DNA from: SZAS-79 sp963844255
Lineage (GTDB): Bacteria; Pseudomonadota; Gammaproteobacteria; Burkholderiales; SG8-39
Length of the DNA: 64,000 nucleotides
NCBI GenBank assembly: GCA_963844255.1
Contig: CAWJNP010000014.1
Location: 82,950 to 146,949, forward strand
Reading direction: 5' to 3'
The translations under genes were made by a program, and so were the position numbers. Positions 45,656 through 54,531 of this stretch are shown in pieces; the first letter of the stretch is position 1, and every line of letters starts with the position of its first letter. The notes under the pieces are model-generated. The model made no database searches, was not told the DNA's origin, and saw nothing but the letters and a program-made list of their open reading frames with translations.

Positions 45656-46120
45656 ATGAACCCATCCGCAGCAGCACAGTACTGGCTGGAAGACTTCACT
45701 CCCGGACGGCAGTTCGAGGGCACGCGCCACCTGCTGGGCGCCGAGGCCTTCGGCCAGTTCGCGCAGATGACCGGCGACGCGCATCCGCTGCACTACGATC
45801 CGGAATACGCAAAGAAAACGGCCTTCGGCGCGCCGCTGGCGCACGGTCTGTTACTGATGGCCATGACGGCGCTGGGCGCCAATCCGCTCTCGCCGCATGT
45901 CGAAGGTTCGATGGTTGCGTTCCTTGAACAGGGCGGGAAATTTCTGAAGCCGGTGCTGGAAGGCGACACCGTGACACCGGTGCTGGAAGTCGAGACGGCC
46001 CGCCCCACCAGGGACGGCGCGAACGGCGTGGTGCGCTTCGCGGTGCGTCTCACGAATCAGCGCGGCGAACTGGTGCTCTCGGGTTTCCACACCTACCTGA
46101 TGAAGCGGCGGCCGGCATGA
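45656..46120 (+). CDS. MaoC-like (R)-specific enoyl-CoA hydratase domain protein
   Basis: A 154-residue hot-dog-fold protein. The hydratase-2 motif is FAQMTGDAHPLHYDPEYAKK (Asp and His pair, residues 36-55), followed by GAPLAHGLLLMAMTALG. Start ATG 45656 follows GAGGACCC. The stop overlaps the next gene by 4 bases. Members hydrate or dehydrate acyl-CoA thioesters; the single-domain size fits PhaJ-like or dehydratase-like enzymes. Divergent from pyk. Confidence 0.85.
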   Translation: MNPSAAAQYWLEDFTPGRQFEGTRHLLGAEAFGQFAQMTGDAHPLHYDPEYAKKTAFGAPLAHGLLLMAMTALGANPLSPHVEGSMVAFLEQGGKFLKPVLEGDTVTPVLEVETARPTRDGANGVVRFAVRLTNQRGELVLSGFHTYLMKRRPA

Positions 46121-46959
46121 GCGCAACGGCCGGCACCGTCTACCGCAACTTTTCCCAGGCGGCGCTGGATGCCGCCTACAACAACCGCGCCGTCGAGCCG
46201 CGGCTCGCCGAAATTCGCGAGGACTGGACCCAGCGCAGCCAGGCCCTGTATGCGCGCGCCCCGGTGCATCGCGACCTCGCGTACGGCGCAGGCCCGCGCC
46301 ATCGGATCGACTTTTTCCCCGCAGCCCATCCCGGCCGGCCGACAGTTGCGTTCATCCACGGCGGCTACTGGCAGGGCAACGAAAAGGAGCCCTACGCCTT
46401 TGTCGCCGAGGGACCGCTCGCGCACGACCTCAACGTGGCCCTGATCGAATACACCCTGGCTCCCGAGGCGCGCATGACCGGGATCGTCGCCGAGATCCAC
46501 GCCGCAGTCGGCTGGCTGGTCGCCAACGCCCAGACCCGGTTTGGTGCCGGCAGGAACCTGCTGGTCTGCGGACATTCGGCCGGCGGGCACCTGACTGCGA
46601 TGGCGGCCGGCCTGACCGGGGTCACGGCGGCGCTGCCGATCAGCGGCCTGTTCGACCTCGAACCCATCCGCCTGTCTTATCTGAACGAGCCGCTGGCAAT
46701 GGATATCAAGGAAGCAGGCGCTAACTCCCCGCAGTTGCTTCCGTATCCGGAACCCCCCCAGACCGTGGCGGTTGGTGCCGCAGAACTGCCTGAACTGGTG
46801 CGCCAATCAGAAGAGTTTGCTGCAGCCCTCGCCGCCGCCGGACGCCCCACGAACCTGCTGCTCCTGCCCGGCGATAACCACTTTTCCATCCTCGAACGTC
46901 TCGCCCACCCAGACGGCGCCCTCTGCCACGAAGTCCTCCGCCTCGCCACCGCCCCTTAG
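46117..46959 (+). CDS. Alpha/beta hydrolase (kynurenine formamidase-like esterase)
   Basis: A 280-residue esterase. The oxyanion motif is VAFIHGGYWQGNEK (residues 71-84), the nucleophile elbow LLVCGHSAGGHLTAMAAG (residues 148-165), and the catalytic His lies in GDNHFSILERLA. The start YRNFSQAALDAAYNNRAVEP matches bacterial arylformamidase-like enzymes with an AYNNR motif, often found beside MaoC-like genes. It is coupled to the MaoC gene by an ATGA overlap. The actual substrate may be an ester or formamide. Confidence 0.82.
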   Translation: MSATAGTVYRNFSQAALDAAYNNRAVEPRLAEIREDWTQRSQALYARAPVHRDLAYGAGPRHRIDFFPAAHPGRPTVAFIHGGYWQGNEKEPYAFVAEGPLAHDLNVALIEYTLAPEARMTGIVAEIHAAVGWLVANAQTRFGAGRNLLVCGHSAGGHLTAMAAGLTGVTAALPISGLFDLEPIRLSYLNEPLAMDIKEAGANSPQLLPYPEPPQTVAVGAAELPELVRQSEEFAAALAAAGRPTNLLLLPGDNHFSILERLAHPDGALCHEVLRLATAP

Positions 46960-47185
46960 CAGCCAGCCTCCTGTACGGAGCGAGGGGGTACGGGGGAGCC
47001 GCAGGTTCCCCTGTACTTAACTATACCGTTATCCATATAGTTTTTGCCCTGGAACCCGCTCAGGGAGCCAATCTCCGAAAATAATTCCGCGGAATTGACT
47101 GTTCCGGAGTACCCGCTTCGCCAAAACTCGGCTATATTTCCTCTCGGCGCGCCCGGCCGCGCCCAACTCGGAGGAGGGGGACACC
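46960..47185. other. AT-rich intergenic region with palindromes before the DGQHR gene
   Basis: No gene. It holds the perfect 14-base palindrome AATTCCGCGGAATT (47083-47096) and AACCCGCTCAGGGAGC (47053-47068), which also occurs at 7340-7355. It is AT-richer than its surroundings in the middle (TTAACTATACCGTTATCC). Probably the control region of the next gene, and possibly an old insertion boundary. Confidence 0.45.
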
Positions 47186-48313
47186 GTGCTCGCCACACAG
47201 ATTCGCCAGAAGGACGGAATCTTTTACTTCGCCAGCGTCCCGGCCAAGGACCTGCTCGGCAAGGTTCGATTCATCAGCCGGTTCTACGGCGAGGGCGAGC
47301 AGATCGCCCCGGCGAAGATCTCCGCCGACGACGAAATCGCCCAGTTCATCGCCAGGATCGAGCGCACCGACAAGGCCTTCCAGCGCACCCTGTCGAAAGC
47401 CAAGGTGAAGCAACTCAAGAACTTCTACGAAACCGCGATCACCCAGCCCCCGATTCCCGGCACGGTGCTGCTGTTCACCTCCGAAAAGCTCGGATTCCGG
47501 ACCGCCGGCGTCGAGGGGATCGGGCACCTGTCCGAGCCGCAGCAGAAATTCCTCATCGTCGACGGTCAGCACCGCCTCGCGGCCCTGCGCTTCCACCTCG
47601 ACGACCGCCCCGACGAGGCCGCGGCGATCAACGTCCCCTGCATGATTTTCGATGGCCGCAGCGAGGACTTCGCCACCGAGATGTTCGTGATCATCAACTC
47701 GACCCCGACCCGGATCAACAAGAGCCACCTGGTCGACCTCTACGAACGCGTGTCCTGGGCCGAGCCGCACCGCAAGTTCGCCTCGCGCATGGTCGGCGCG
47801 CTGTACTCCGAGGGCGACAGCCCGCTGCGCTACCGGATCAACCGCCTCGGCGGCCGCAGCCAGAAGGACAAGTGGATCCTGCAGGCGGAACTGTTCAACG
47901 AGCTGCAGCGCTGGACCAACCGCGACTGGCGCAAGATCCAGGTCGCCGGCGGCAGTGCCAAGGAAGCCGGCCGCTATTACGGAATGCTGCGCGATTTCCT
48001 CAAGGCGGCCGAGCGCGTGTGGGACGACGCCTGGGGTCATGAGAACTACATGGTCACCCGCCCGGTGACCATCAAGGCAATGATCCGCGTCTGCGCGGAC
48101 CTTGCGCACTCGGACGCCGAACCGCTGGAAGGCCGCGTCAACCGCTGGGAAAAGCGTCTCGCGCCCTGGCACGACCAGATCAAGGCGTTCCGCGCGGAGG
48201 GCTTCTACGAGCGCTTCCCCGCCAAGGGCGAAGTCGAACGCGTCAGTCGGGTGCACCGCGAACTCGCGCGGATCGCCGGCATCGAAATGCGGCCGGCCAA
48301 GGCGGGATCGTAA
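47186..48313 (+). CDS. DGQHR domain protein (DndB-like), orphan
   Basis: A 375-residue soluble protein with the ParB-like DGQHR motif at FLIVDGQHRLAALRFHLDD (residues 123-141), then PCMIFDGRSEDFATEMFVII and NSTPTRINKSHLVDLYER. DGQHR proteins include DndB, which represses and modulates DNA phosphorothioation, and partners of DNA-modification islands. No dndA/C/D/E or other modification genes are in the window, so this is an orphan. GTG 47186 follows a GGAGGAGGGGG box. Function beyond the family link is unknown. Confidence 0.8.
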   Translation: MLATQIRQKDGIFYFASVPAKDLLGKVRFISRFYGEGEQIAPAKISADDEIAQFIARIERTDKAFQRTLSKAKVKQLKNFYETAITQPPIPGTVLLFTSEKLGFRTAGVEGIGHLSEPQQKFLIVDGQHRLAALRFHLDDRPDEAAAINVPCMIFDGRSEDFATEMFVIINSTPTRINKSHLVDLYERVSWAEPHRKFASRMVGALYSEGDSPLRYRINRLGGRSQKDKWILQAELFNELQRWTNRDWRKIQVAGGSAKEAGRYYGMLRDFLKAAERVWDDAWGHENYMVTRPVTIKAMIRVCADLAHSDAEPLEGRVNRWEKRLAPWHDQIKAFRAEGFYERFPAKGEVERVSRVHRELARIAGIEMRPAKAGS

Positions 48314-48363
48314 GCGTCAGGGGAAGTCCCAGTCAGCCTTTCGGCAATCCTCAGGGTGTACCT

Positions 48364-48942
48364 TTGAAGACACTCGCTCGCGCGGTCGGGCTCGTCGCCC
48401 TCCTCTGCCTGACCGCCTGCGGACCGCCCCGCTGGCAGACCGCCACGTTCGACGAGTTTTCCATCAACCGCGGCAGGGCGAGAGCCGGCACCGAGCTGAT
48501 CAAGGTCATTGCCCTGGTGCCCGGCGGAGGCGTGGTCGCCGATGCGGTCGGGGTTGAACTTGCCAAACGCGGCTTCGTCATCGTGCCGCAGGACGCCGCA
48601 TCCGGCATGATCGCCGGCGTCGATCTCAAGGCAGTGCGCGAGCATCACATTCCGGCACGTGTGAATCACGCCGAAATGGCGCTGCTCAGGGCGCGCCTGC
48701 TTGCCCACGGCGTGGACGTGTTCATGATCGTCCGGGCCGAGGAATTCGCCCCGCGGGCTTACCTGGGCCACTCCTACTGGCAGCGCGTGTTCTACACGCT
48801 CTACAGCACGCGGCGCGCTGGAGTGGGTTTCTTCGGGGATATCGGCGGAAGCACCTGGATCAACATCGATCCCCGCGCAAAAAGTCTCTCGGACGCGGCG
48901 GTCGAGATCGTCGAGTCCATGGCCGTCGGCGGCGCGCTCTAG
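48364..48942 (+). CDS. Hypothetical lipoprotein
   Basis: A 192-residue protein with a lipoprotein signal: GLVALLCLTACG, lipobox LTAC at residues 16-19, so probably lipid-anchored after Cys19. The mature part has a hydrophobic VIALVPGGGVVADAVGVELA region and YWQRVFYTLYSTRRAGVGFF near residue 140. I do not recognise a family. The start is TTG 48364, chosen because the signal peptide begins there. It lies between the DGQHR gene and the repeat-protein operon. Confidence 0.7.
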   Translation: MKTLARAVGLVALLCLTACGPPRWQTATFDEFSINRGRARAGTELIKVIALVPGGGVVADAVGVELAKRGFVIVPQDAASGMIAGVDLKAVREHHIPARVNHAEMALLRARLLAHGVDVFMIVRAEEFAPRAYLGHSYWQRVFYTLYSTRRAGVGFFGDIGGSTWINIDPRAKSLSDAAVEIVESMAVGGAL

Positions 48943-49157
48943 CCGGCAGCGCCGCCAGTCCGGCCCGGCCGCATGCGCCGGTCGTCTGTCCGATTGGAGT
49001 GCACCGCATTCGCGACATTTGATGGATCCACAAAACCGCAGCCGCGTGATATATACCGGCAGCGGCGTGAGAAGATCGCGCAAAAAATGTCATGGCGCAG
49101 TCTGTCGGGATGCGGCAAATGGCCGGGTAGTGGTGGCTGATCATCGGGAGAGGATCC

Positions 49158-50861
49158 GTGGCGACACTTGACGAATTGGTCTTGCAGGCAGAGTCCGCCG
49201 CGCAATCTGCGTCCCAATCGCAGACGGATGCCCAGTCTTCGGCGCAATCCGCTTCGGCTGCGGCACAGCAGGCGGCACAGCACAATCAGGAAGCAGCCGC
49301 CGCGGCACAGCAGGCGATCGCCTCGGCGCAGCAGGCGGCGCAGCACACCCAGGAAGCGGCTGCGGCAGCCCAGCAGACGGCGCAGCACGTGCAGGACGCC
49401 ACCACCGCCGCTCAGCAGGCCGCGCAGCACAATCAGGAAGCCACCACCGCCGCGCAGCAGGCCACACAGCACAACCAGGAAGCCACCACCGCCGCGCAGC
49501 AGGCCACACAGCACAACCAGGAAGCCACCGCCGCCGCGCAGCAGGCCACACAGCACAACCAGGAATCAGCAACCGCCGCGCAACAGGCCACACAGCACAA
49601 CCAGGAAGCCACCACCGCCGCGCAGCAGGCCACACAGCACAACCAGGAATCCGCGACCGCCGCACAGCAGGCCGCTCAACACAACCAGGAATCAGCCACC
49701 GCTGCACAACAGGCAGCGACGCATGCCACCGAATCGCAGCAGCATGCGCAGCGCGCGGCGCAGGCCGAGAACGAATCACTGCAGCATGCGCAGCGTGCCG
49801 GACAGGCCGAAAACGAGACCCTGCAGCACGCGCAGCGCGCTGGACAAGCGGAGAACGAGTCCCTGCAACATGCGCAGCATGCCGCCCAGTCGGACAACGA
49901 AGCCGTGCAGCACATGCAGCATGCGGCACAGGCCGACAATGAGGCAGTACAACACGCGCAGAACGCTGCGCACGCCGACAACGAGGCGGTACAGCACGCG
50001 CAGAACGCCGCGCACGCCGACAACGAGGCGGTACAGCACGCGCAGCACGCCGCGCATGCCGAAGGCGAAGCGCGCCAGCACGCGCAGAACGCCGGCGTCG
50101 CCGAAGGCGAGGCGCGAAACCATGCGCAGAACGCCGGCCTGGCCGAAGGCGAAGCGCGCAGCCATGCGCAGAACGCCGGCGTCGCCGAAGGCGAGGCGCG
50201 CAGCCATGCGCAGAACGCCGGCGTCGCCGAAGGCGAGGCGCGCAGCCATGCGCAGAACGCCGCAACGATGGAAAGCGAGGCGCGAGGCCATGCGACGCAG
50301 GCGCAAACGCACGAAAACGCTGCCCTTGAGCATGAAAGGCAGGCCGGAACCGCAGCCGGTAAGGCCGATGAAGCGGCGAAATTGGCTGTAAAGCACGAGG
50401 ATGATGCGCGTATTGCACTTGGTCATGCGAACGAACATAAGGACGCCGCCGAGAAGTTTTCCCAGGACGCGGCCGCGCTGCACCAGAAAGTGGACGAGAA
50501 CACACACGTTGTGCAGGAGTGCGAAAAGCAATGCCACGCAGGCGTCGATCAGATGAAGGGCCTGCTTGGCCAAGCCGAAGGACTCAAGGAAAAGATCGTC
50601 GGCGAGGAAAGCACGGGGATGGCGCTTGAAAAGGAAATCCAGAACCTGCATGGATCGATCTACCAATACCAGCAGGACATCGCAAAGATGGTCGCTGAAG
50701 CGCGGGGCCTGCTCGACAAAATCAAGCAACACGAAGACGCGATCGCGCAATTGGAGAAAGAGGCCCAGGACGAGAAAGACCGCGCCCGCTCAGCGGCAGA
50801 CAGGGCCGCACAGGAGGCGCAGGCGGCAGAAGGATGCCGAGCCCAGGCCTGCTCAGGCTAG
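49158..50861 (+). CDS. Ala/Gln/His-rich 14-residue repeat protein 1
   Basis: A 567-residue protein, GTG start with GGAGAGGAT before it, no signal peptide or membrane helix. Residues 1-35 are Ser/Ala/Gln-rich. Residues about 36-195 repeat the unit AAQQATQHNQEATT. Residues about 196-420 repeat QHAQRAAQAENESL-type units drifting to RSHAQNAGVAEGEA. Both units are 14 residues, i.e. two heptads, with Ala at the core positions, so a long Ala-coil helix is expected. Residues 430-567 form an ordinary charged coiled coil ending CRAQACSG. First gene of the five-gene cluster. Function unknown; a structural or scaffold role is inference. Confidence 0.8.
   Translation: MATLDELVLQAESAAQSASQSQTDAQSSAQSASAAAQQAAQHNQEAAAAAQQAIASAQQAAQHTQEAAAAAQQTAQHVQDATTAAQQAAQHNQEATTAAQQATQHNQEATTAAQQATQHNQEATAAAQQATQHNQESATAAQQATQHNQEATTAAQQATQHNQESATAAQQAAQHNQESATAAQQAATHATESQQHAQRAAQAENESLQHAQRAGQAENETLQHAQRAGQAENESLQHAQHAAQSDNEAVQHMQHAAQADNEAVQHAQNAAHADNEAVQHAQNAAHADNEAVQHAQHAAHAEGEARQHAQNAGVAEGEARNHAQNAGLAEGEARSHAQNAGVAEGEARSHAQNAGVAEGEARSHAQNAATMESEARGHATQAQTHENAALEHERQAGTAAGKADEAAKLAVKHEDDARIALGHANEHKDAAEKFSQDAAALHQKVDENTHVVQECEKQCHAGVDQMKGLLGQAEGLKEKIVGEESTGMALEKEIQNLHGSIYQYQQDIAKMVAEARGLLDKIKQHEDAIAQLEKEAQDEKDRARSAADRAAQEAQAAEGCRAQACSG
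49407..49700 (+). repeat. Seven consecutive 42-bp coding repeats in repeat protein 1
   Basis: Units start at 49407, 49449, 49491, 49533, 49575, 49617 and 49659, each exactly 42 bp. Several are identical over long stretches at DNA level (GCCGCGCAGCAGGCCACACA and so on), including third codon positions. This shows recent expansion or gene conversion. Translation is AAQQATQHNQEATT with variants ending ESAT or EATA. Confidence 0.9.
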
Positions 50862-50869
50862 ACCGGACT

Positions 50870-52615
50870 ATGGCGAGCCCCGAAGAACTGGTCCAGACCG
50901 CACAGCAGGCCGCGGCGAACGCACAGGCGGCGGCACAGGCCGCGGCGGGTGGCGCGCAGCAGGCCGCACAGCACGAGCAGGAAAGCGCCGGCGCGGCGCA
51001 ACAGACTGCGCAGCACCAGCAGGAAGCGGTCAACGCGGAGCAACAGGCGGCCGGCTCAGCACAACAATCGACGCAGCACATCCAGGAAGCCGTCAACGCC
51101 GCACAGCAGGCCGCACAGCACGACCAGGAAGCCGCCGCGGCCACCGGACAGGCCAACCAGCACGTCCAGGAAGCGATCAGCGCCGCACAGCAGGCCAACC
51201 AGCACAGCCAGGAATCCGCGAGCGCCGCACAGCAGGCCAGCCAGCATAATCAGGAATCCGCGAGTGCCGCACAGCAGGCCAGCCAGCACAACCAGGATGC
51301 CGCGACCGCTTCACAGCAAGCAGTCCAGCACAACCAGGAAGCTACAAGCGCGGCACAACAGGCCACCCAGCATAACCAGGAAGCCACAAGCGCTGCGCAG
51401 CAAGCCACCCAACATAACCAGGAAGCTGCAACCGCGGCACAACAGGCCGCGGCACAAGAAAGCGAAACGCATCAACACGCACAACGAGCAGCACAGGCCG
51501 AAAACGAATCCATACAGCACGCGCAGAGGGCAGCCCAGGCCGAAGCCGAGGCGCAGCAGCATGGCCAGCGCGCTGCGCACGCCGACAACGAGGCTCGCCA
51601 GCACGCACAGCACGCGGCGCAGGCCGAAGGCGAAGCCCGTCAGCATGCCCAGCACGCGGCGCAGGCGGACAATGAAACGGTACAGCACGCCCAGCACGCG
51701 AGCGTGGCCGAAACCGAAGCGCGCCAGCACGCGCAGCATGCCGGATACGCCGACAACGAGGCCGTGCAGCATCAGCAGAATTCCGCCCAATCGGATGCGC
51801 AGGCGCATCAGCATTCCCAGGGTGCCGGGCAGGCCGACAGCGAGGCCCACCAGCATGCACAGGCCGCAGCCCAGGCCGACGGCGAGGCCCACCAGCATGC
51901 GCAGGGCGCCGGCCAGGCGGATTCCGAAGCGCAGAATCACGCCCAGCAGGCAGGCACCGCCGATGTCGAAGCCGCCCAGCATGCGCAAGGCGCCGGGCAG
52001 GCGGAAGGCGACGCGTTGCAGCACGCGCAACGCGCACAGCAGCACGACGCTGCTGCACAAGGCCACTTCTCAAAGGCAGATGGCGATGCGTCGCAAGCTC
52101 AGAGCGCGGCATCCGAGTCAGCCGCGCACGCCTCTGCCGCGCAGACGTGCGCAAACGATGCGCACAAGGCACGCGACGAAATCGCGCGTCACGAGGAAGC
52201 AACCCGGGACGCGAACAGCAAGGCACATTCCGACGTCAGCTTCATTCAGAGGTATCTCGACGACGGTGCGGGTCTGCGTGATGACATCGGCAAGGTGTTG
52301 TCGGCCGCGAACGAACTGATTAAAAAACTGACCGCAGAGGTGGAAGGGTCGCGCAAACTTGTTGACCGGGTGGTGGATGAACATCTGCCGCATTGCGTCG
52401 ACGATCTGATCTCGTTGCGCGAATTGCTGAAGGAAGCCGACCAAGCGGTGAAAAACTCGCAAGAAAGGGTAAAGTCCATGGCGACCTTCGTCGAACATGC
52501 CGAAGGGCACGCCCATGACGCACATGCTTACGCTGAAGACGCCTGCAGTGCCGCGAGACAAGCACAGGAATGCCGCGCCCAAGCAGCCGCGCAACAATCT
52601 GCCTTGCTGACCTGA
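50870..52615 (+). CDS. Ala/Gln/His-rich 14-residue repeat protein 2
   Basis: A 581-residue paralogue of the previous protein with the same order of parts: a MASPEELVQTAQQA start (compare MATLDELVLQAESA), AAQQASQHNQESAS units (residues about 30-190), QHAQHAAQAEGEAR units (about 195-400), a mixed Ala/Ser linker, and a C-terminal coiled coil (DDIGKVLSAANELIKKLTAE) ending ECRAQAAAQQ. I take ATG 50870 over 50834 because it matches the paralogue start; the gap to gene 1 is 8 bases. Its stop overlaps the next start (TGATG). No membrane segment. Function unknown. Confidence 0.8.
   Translation: MASPEELVQTAQQAAANAQAAAQAAAGGAQQAAQHEQESAGAAQQTAQHQQEAVNAEQQAAGSAQQSTQHIQEAVNAAQQAAQHDQEAAAATGQANQHVQEAISAAQQANQHSQESASAAQQASQHNQESASAAQQASQHNQDAATASQQAVQHNQEATSAAQQATQHNQEATSAAQQATQHNQEAATAAQQAAAQESETHQHAQRAAQAENESIQHAQRAAQAEAEAQQHGQRAAHADNEARQHAQHAAQAEGEARQHAQHAAQADNETVQHAQHASVAETEARQHAQHAGYADNEAVQHQQNSAQSDAQAHQHSQGAGQADSEAHQHAQAAAQADGEAHQHAQGAGQADSEAQNHAQQAGTADVEAAQHAQGAGQAEGDALQHAQRAQQHDAAAQGHFSKADGDASQAQSAASESAAHASAAQTCANDAHKARDEIARHEEATRDANSKAHSDVSFIQRYLDDGAGLRDDIGKVLSAANELIKKLTAEVEGSRKLVDRVVDEHLPHCVDDLISLRELLKEADQAVKNSQERVKSMATFVEHAEGHAHDAHAYAEDACSAARQAQECRAQAAAQQSALLT
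51098..51433 (+). repeat. Eight consecutive 42-bp coding repeats in repeat protein 2
   Basis: In-frame units start at 51098 and then every 42 bases to 51392, translating as variants of AAQQASQHNQESAS. DNA identity between units is lower than in repeat protein 1 but still high in the central four. The 42-bp period is kept without any indel. Confidence 0.85.
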
Positions 52616-54531
52616 TGAGCATCCCCGCAACGCCGCGCGGCGCCCCCGAAGCCTTCGCCGCCAGTGCGGCGGCCGAGGCACAGACCGTCTGCGCGCAGGT
52701 CGAGCGCGGCCACGGCCGCGGCACGCTGGCGGCACGCTTCGAGTCGCTGAAGACCGCCGCCGAAGCCGCTGCCGTCGGCATCGGACTGAGCGAAGGCGCA
52801 CTGCATGCGCTCGCCGCCTGGGCCCTGCAGCTGGATGGCCGCGACCCGCTGACGCTCCCGGCAAGCGCACGGCTGGTCATCGAGACGAGCCGGGACGGCA
52901 GTTACGCGCTGGCATCGGCGAGCGGCGGACGGCGTCCGTTGCGCGACGCTCACGCGTTGGCTGGCGAATTGCAGGCGCTCGCCCGCCAGCCCGGCCCGGC
53001 CGGCACGGAAATCAGGATCGAGGTACCGCACAGCGATGGACGCCGGGTTCGCGTCGAGCTCGTCACCTCCCCGCTGTCCGCGGGAAATTTCTGCTCCGAG
53101 GCGCTCGCCGCCGCGCTCGCAAGTGGCGCATCGGTTGGACTGGTGGCCGGCGCGGCTGACCAGGTTCTGCTGGAACAGGATCGCGAAATCCTCCAGGACC
53201 TAGGCAGCATGCTGGCGGCGGTGCTCCCGCTTGCCACGCCCGCGGAAGGATCCCATGGTGCCACCCAGGGTTGGTGGGAGGACGGCGCGATGAAGCGTGC
53301 CTCGCTGTGCCTCCCGGCATTGTCCCTGGTGCAGGACGCCTGGCTGCCTTTGCTTTGCGCAACGCCGGTCGATCCGGCGGCAAAGGCGGCCGCCGCACAC
53401 GCGCGGCTGCGCGCGCTGCAGGCGACGATCGAATCGCTCGGCGCGGCGCAGACCCGCGAGGGTGCACGCCAGCGCGCGCTCAAAGGCAGGGAGGACCGGA
53501 TCCTCCGCGCGCTCGACTCGCGTTCGGGTTACGGCGGGGATCGCGACGTCTCGGAGCGTCTGCGCCTGCGGCTGGACGAAAGCATGAGCCGCATCGAACG
53601 CCAGATCGAGGATCAGAATCGCCGCGCGCTGCTGCCCAACGGCAACCTGAACCTTGCCGTCGGCGAACTGCTGAAATCGCTGTCTGCTCAGGACCTCGAA
53701 CAGGCCGAGGCCTATAACGAGATCCGCGTGACGATACAGAGCGCATTTTCCGCGCGCCTTCTCGATGCGGCAAAAAAAGAGATCCGCAACCAGTTCAAGG
53801 AGGACGTCGACCAGATCAAGACCGGGACCGACGCCTGCCGGGAAGCGCTCATCGCGGACCTCGACAAGGCAACCGGGACGCGACACGCGCTGGCCGTTGC
53901 GCCGGTCGACGAAAATGCAATCTGGCGCTCGCTGCGCGAAGCGCTGTCGCTGCAACTCGCCTATCACGGCACCCTGCCGAAACGCGGATTCTGGCAAAGG
54001 CTGGGCGAAGGCAAACAGCTGATGTTCACGATGCTTTCCCTGCTCGGACTCGGCGGCATGGTGTTCGGGTTCACGCGCTCCGAAATCGGACCGCTGATTG
54101 CCGCCGGCCTGCCGATCGTTTTCTTCGTCGGCGTGGGACTGACGTTCCTGAACTGGAAGCAGGAGGACGCCGCGCGGCTGGGCAAGGAACTGGAGCGCAT
54201 CCGCGAGCAGGTGAGCATGGAGGTGAAACGGCTGATCGGCGAAATCCAGCGCGAGAAGATGTCGCGCCTCAAGGAAGTGCTCGAGGCGACGCGCAAGGAA
54301 TTCGGCCGCCGGATCGAAGGCGCGCTGAAGGAACACCAGGCGGCGAACACCGAGCAGGGCGGGCGGCTGCGCAACGATGCGCGCGACCGGCTGCGGGGCC
54401 TCGAACAGCGGATGCGGGAACTGCAGCCGCTTGGACTGCAGGTCACCCGGCTGCGGCAAAGCTGTGCCGAGGCGATGCGCGACGCTCAGGAGGCGCTGCG
54501 CGCCGTGGCCAGATCCGGAGCAGGACAATGA
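52615..54531 (+). CDS. Two-TM coiled-coil membrane protein of the repeat-protein cluster
   Basis: A 638-residue protein. Residues 1-260 are a soluble region of unknown fold (RLVIETSRDGSYALASASGG, GTEIRIEVPHSDGRRVRVEL). Residues 260-440 are helical and charged. Two adjacent transmembrane helices follow, at about 469-487 (LMFTMLSLLGLGGMVFGF) and 492-514 (LIAAGLPIVFFVGVGLTFLN), then a long coiled coil to the end (RIREQVSMEVKRLIGEIQRE). A helical stalk-hairpin-stalk layout recalls dynamin-like or SrfC-like membrane proteins, but I see no GTPase P-loop. It overlaps both neighbours (TGATG and ATGA). Probably anchors the system to the inner membrane. Confidence 0.75.
   Translation: MSIPATPRGAPEAFAASAAAEAQTVCAQVERGHGRGTLAARFESLKTAAEAAAVGIGLSEGALHALAAWALQLDGRDPLTLPASARLVIETSRDGSYALASASGGRRPLRDAHALAGELQALARQPGPAGTEIRIEVPHSDGRRVRVELVTSPLSAGNFCSEALAAALASGASVGLVAGAADQVLLEQDREILQDLGSMLAAVLPLATPAEGSHGATQGWWEDGAMKRASLCLPALSLVQDAWLPLLCATPVDPAAKAAAAHARLRALQATIESLGAAQTREGARQRALKGREDRILRALDSRSGYGGDRDVSERLRLRLDESMSRIERQIEDQNRRALLPNGNLNLAVGELLKSLSAQDLEQAEAYNEIRVTIQSAFSARLLDAAKKEIRNQFKEDVDQIKTGTDACREALIADLDKATGTRHALAVAPVDENAIWRSLREALSLQLAYHGTLPKRGFWQRLGEGKQLMFTMLSLLGLGGMVFGFTRSEIGPLIAAGLPIVFFVGVGLTFLNWKQEDAARLGKELERIREQVSMEVKRLIGEIQREKMSRLKEVLEATRKEFGRRIEGALKEHQAANTEQGGRLRNDARDRLRGLEQRMRELQPLGLQVTRLRQSCAEAMRDAQEALRAVARSGAGQ

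Noticed and set aside
49141..50505. A 454-codon open frame on the minus strand and other long frames opposite the repeat genes
   Set aside because: The GC-rich 42-bp periodic sequence has no stops in several frames, so long mirror frames are expected. They lack ribosome sites and sensible composition; the plus-strand frames have starts, overlaps and paralogy.
49407..51433. CRISPR array
   Set aside because: The repeats are contiguous 42-bp coding units with no unique spacers and translate as heptad repeats.
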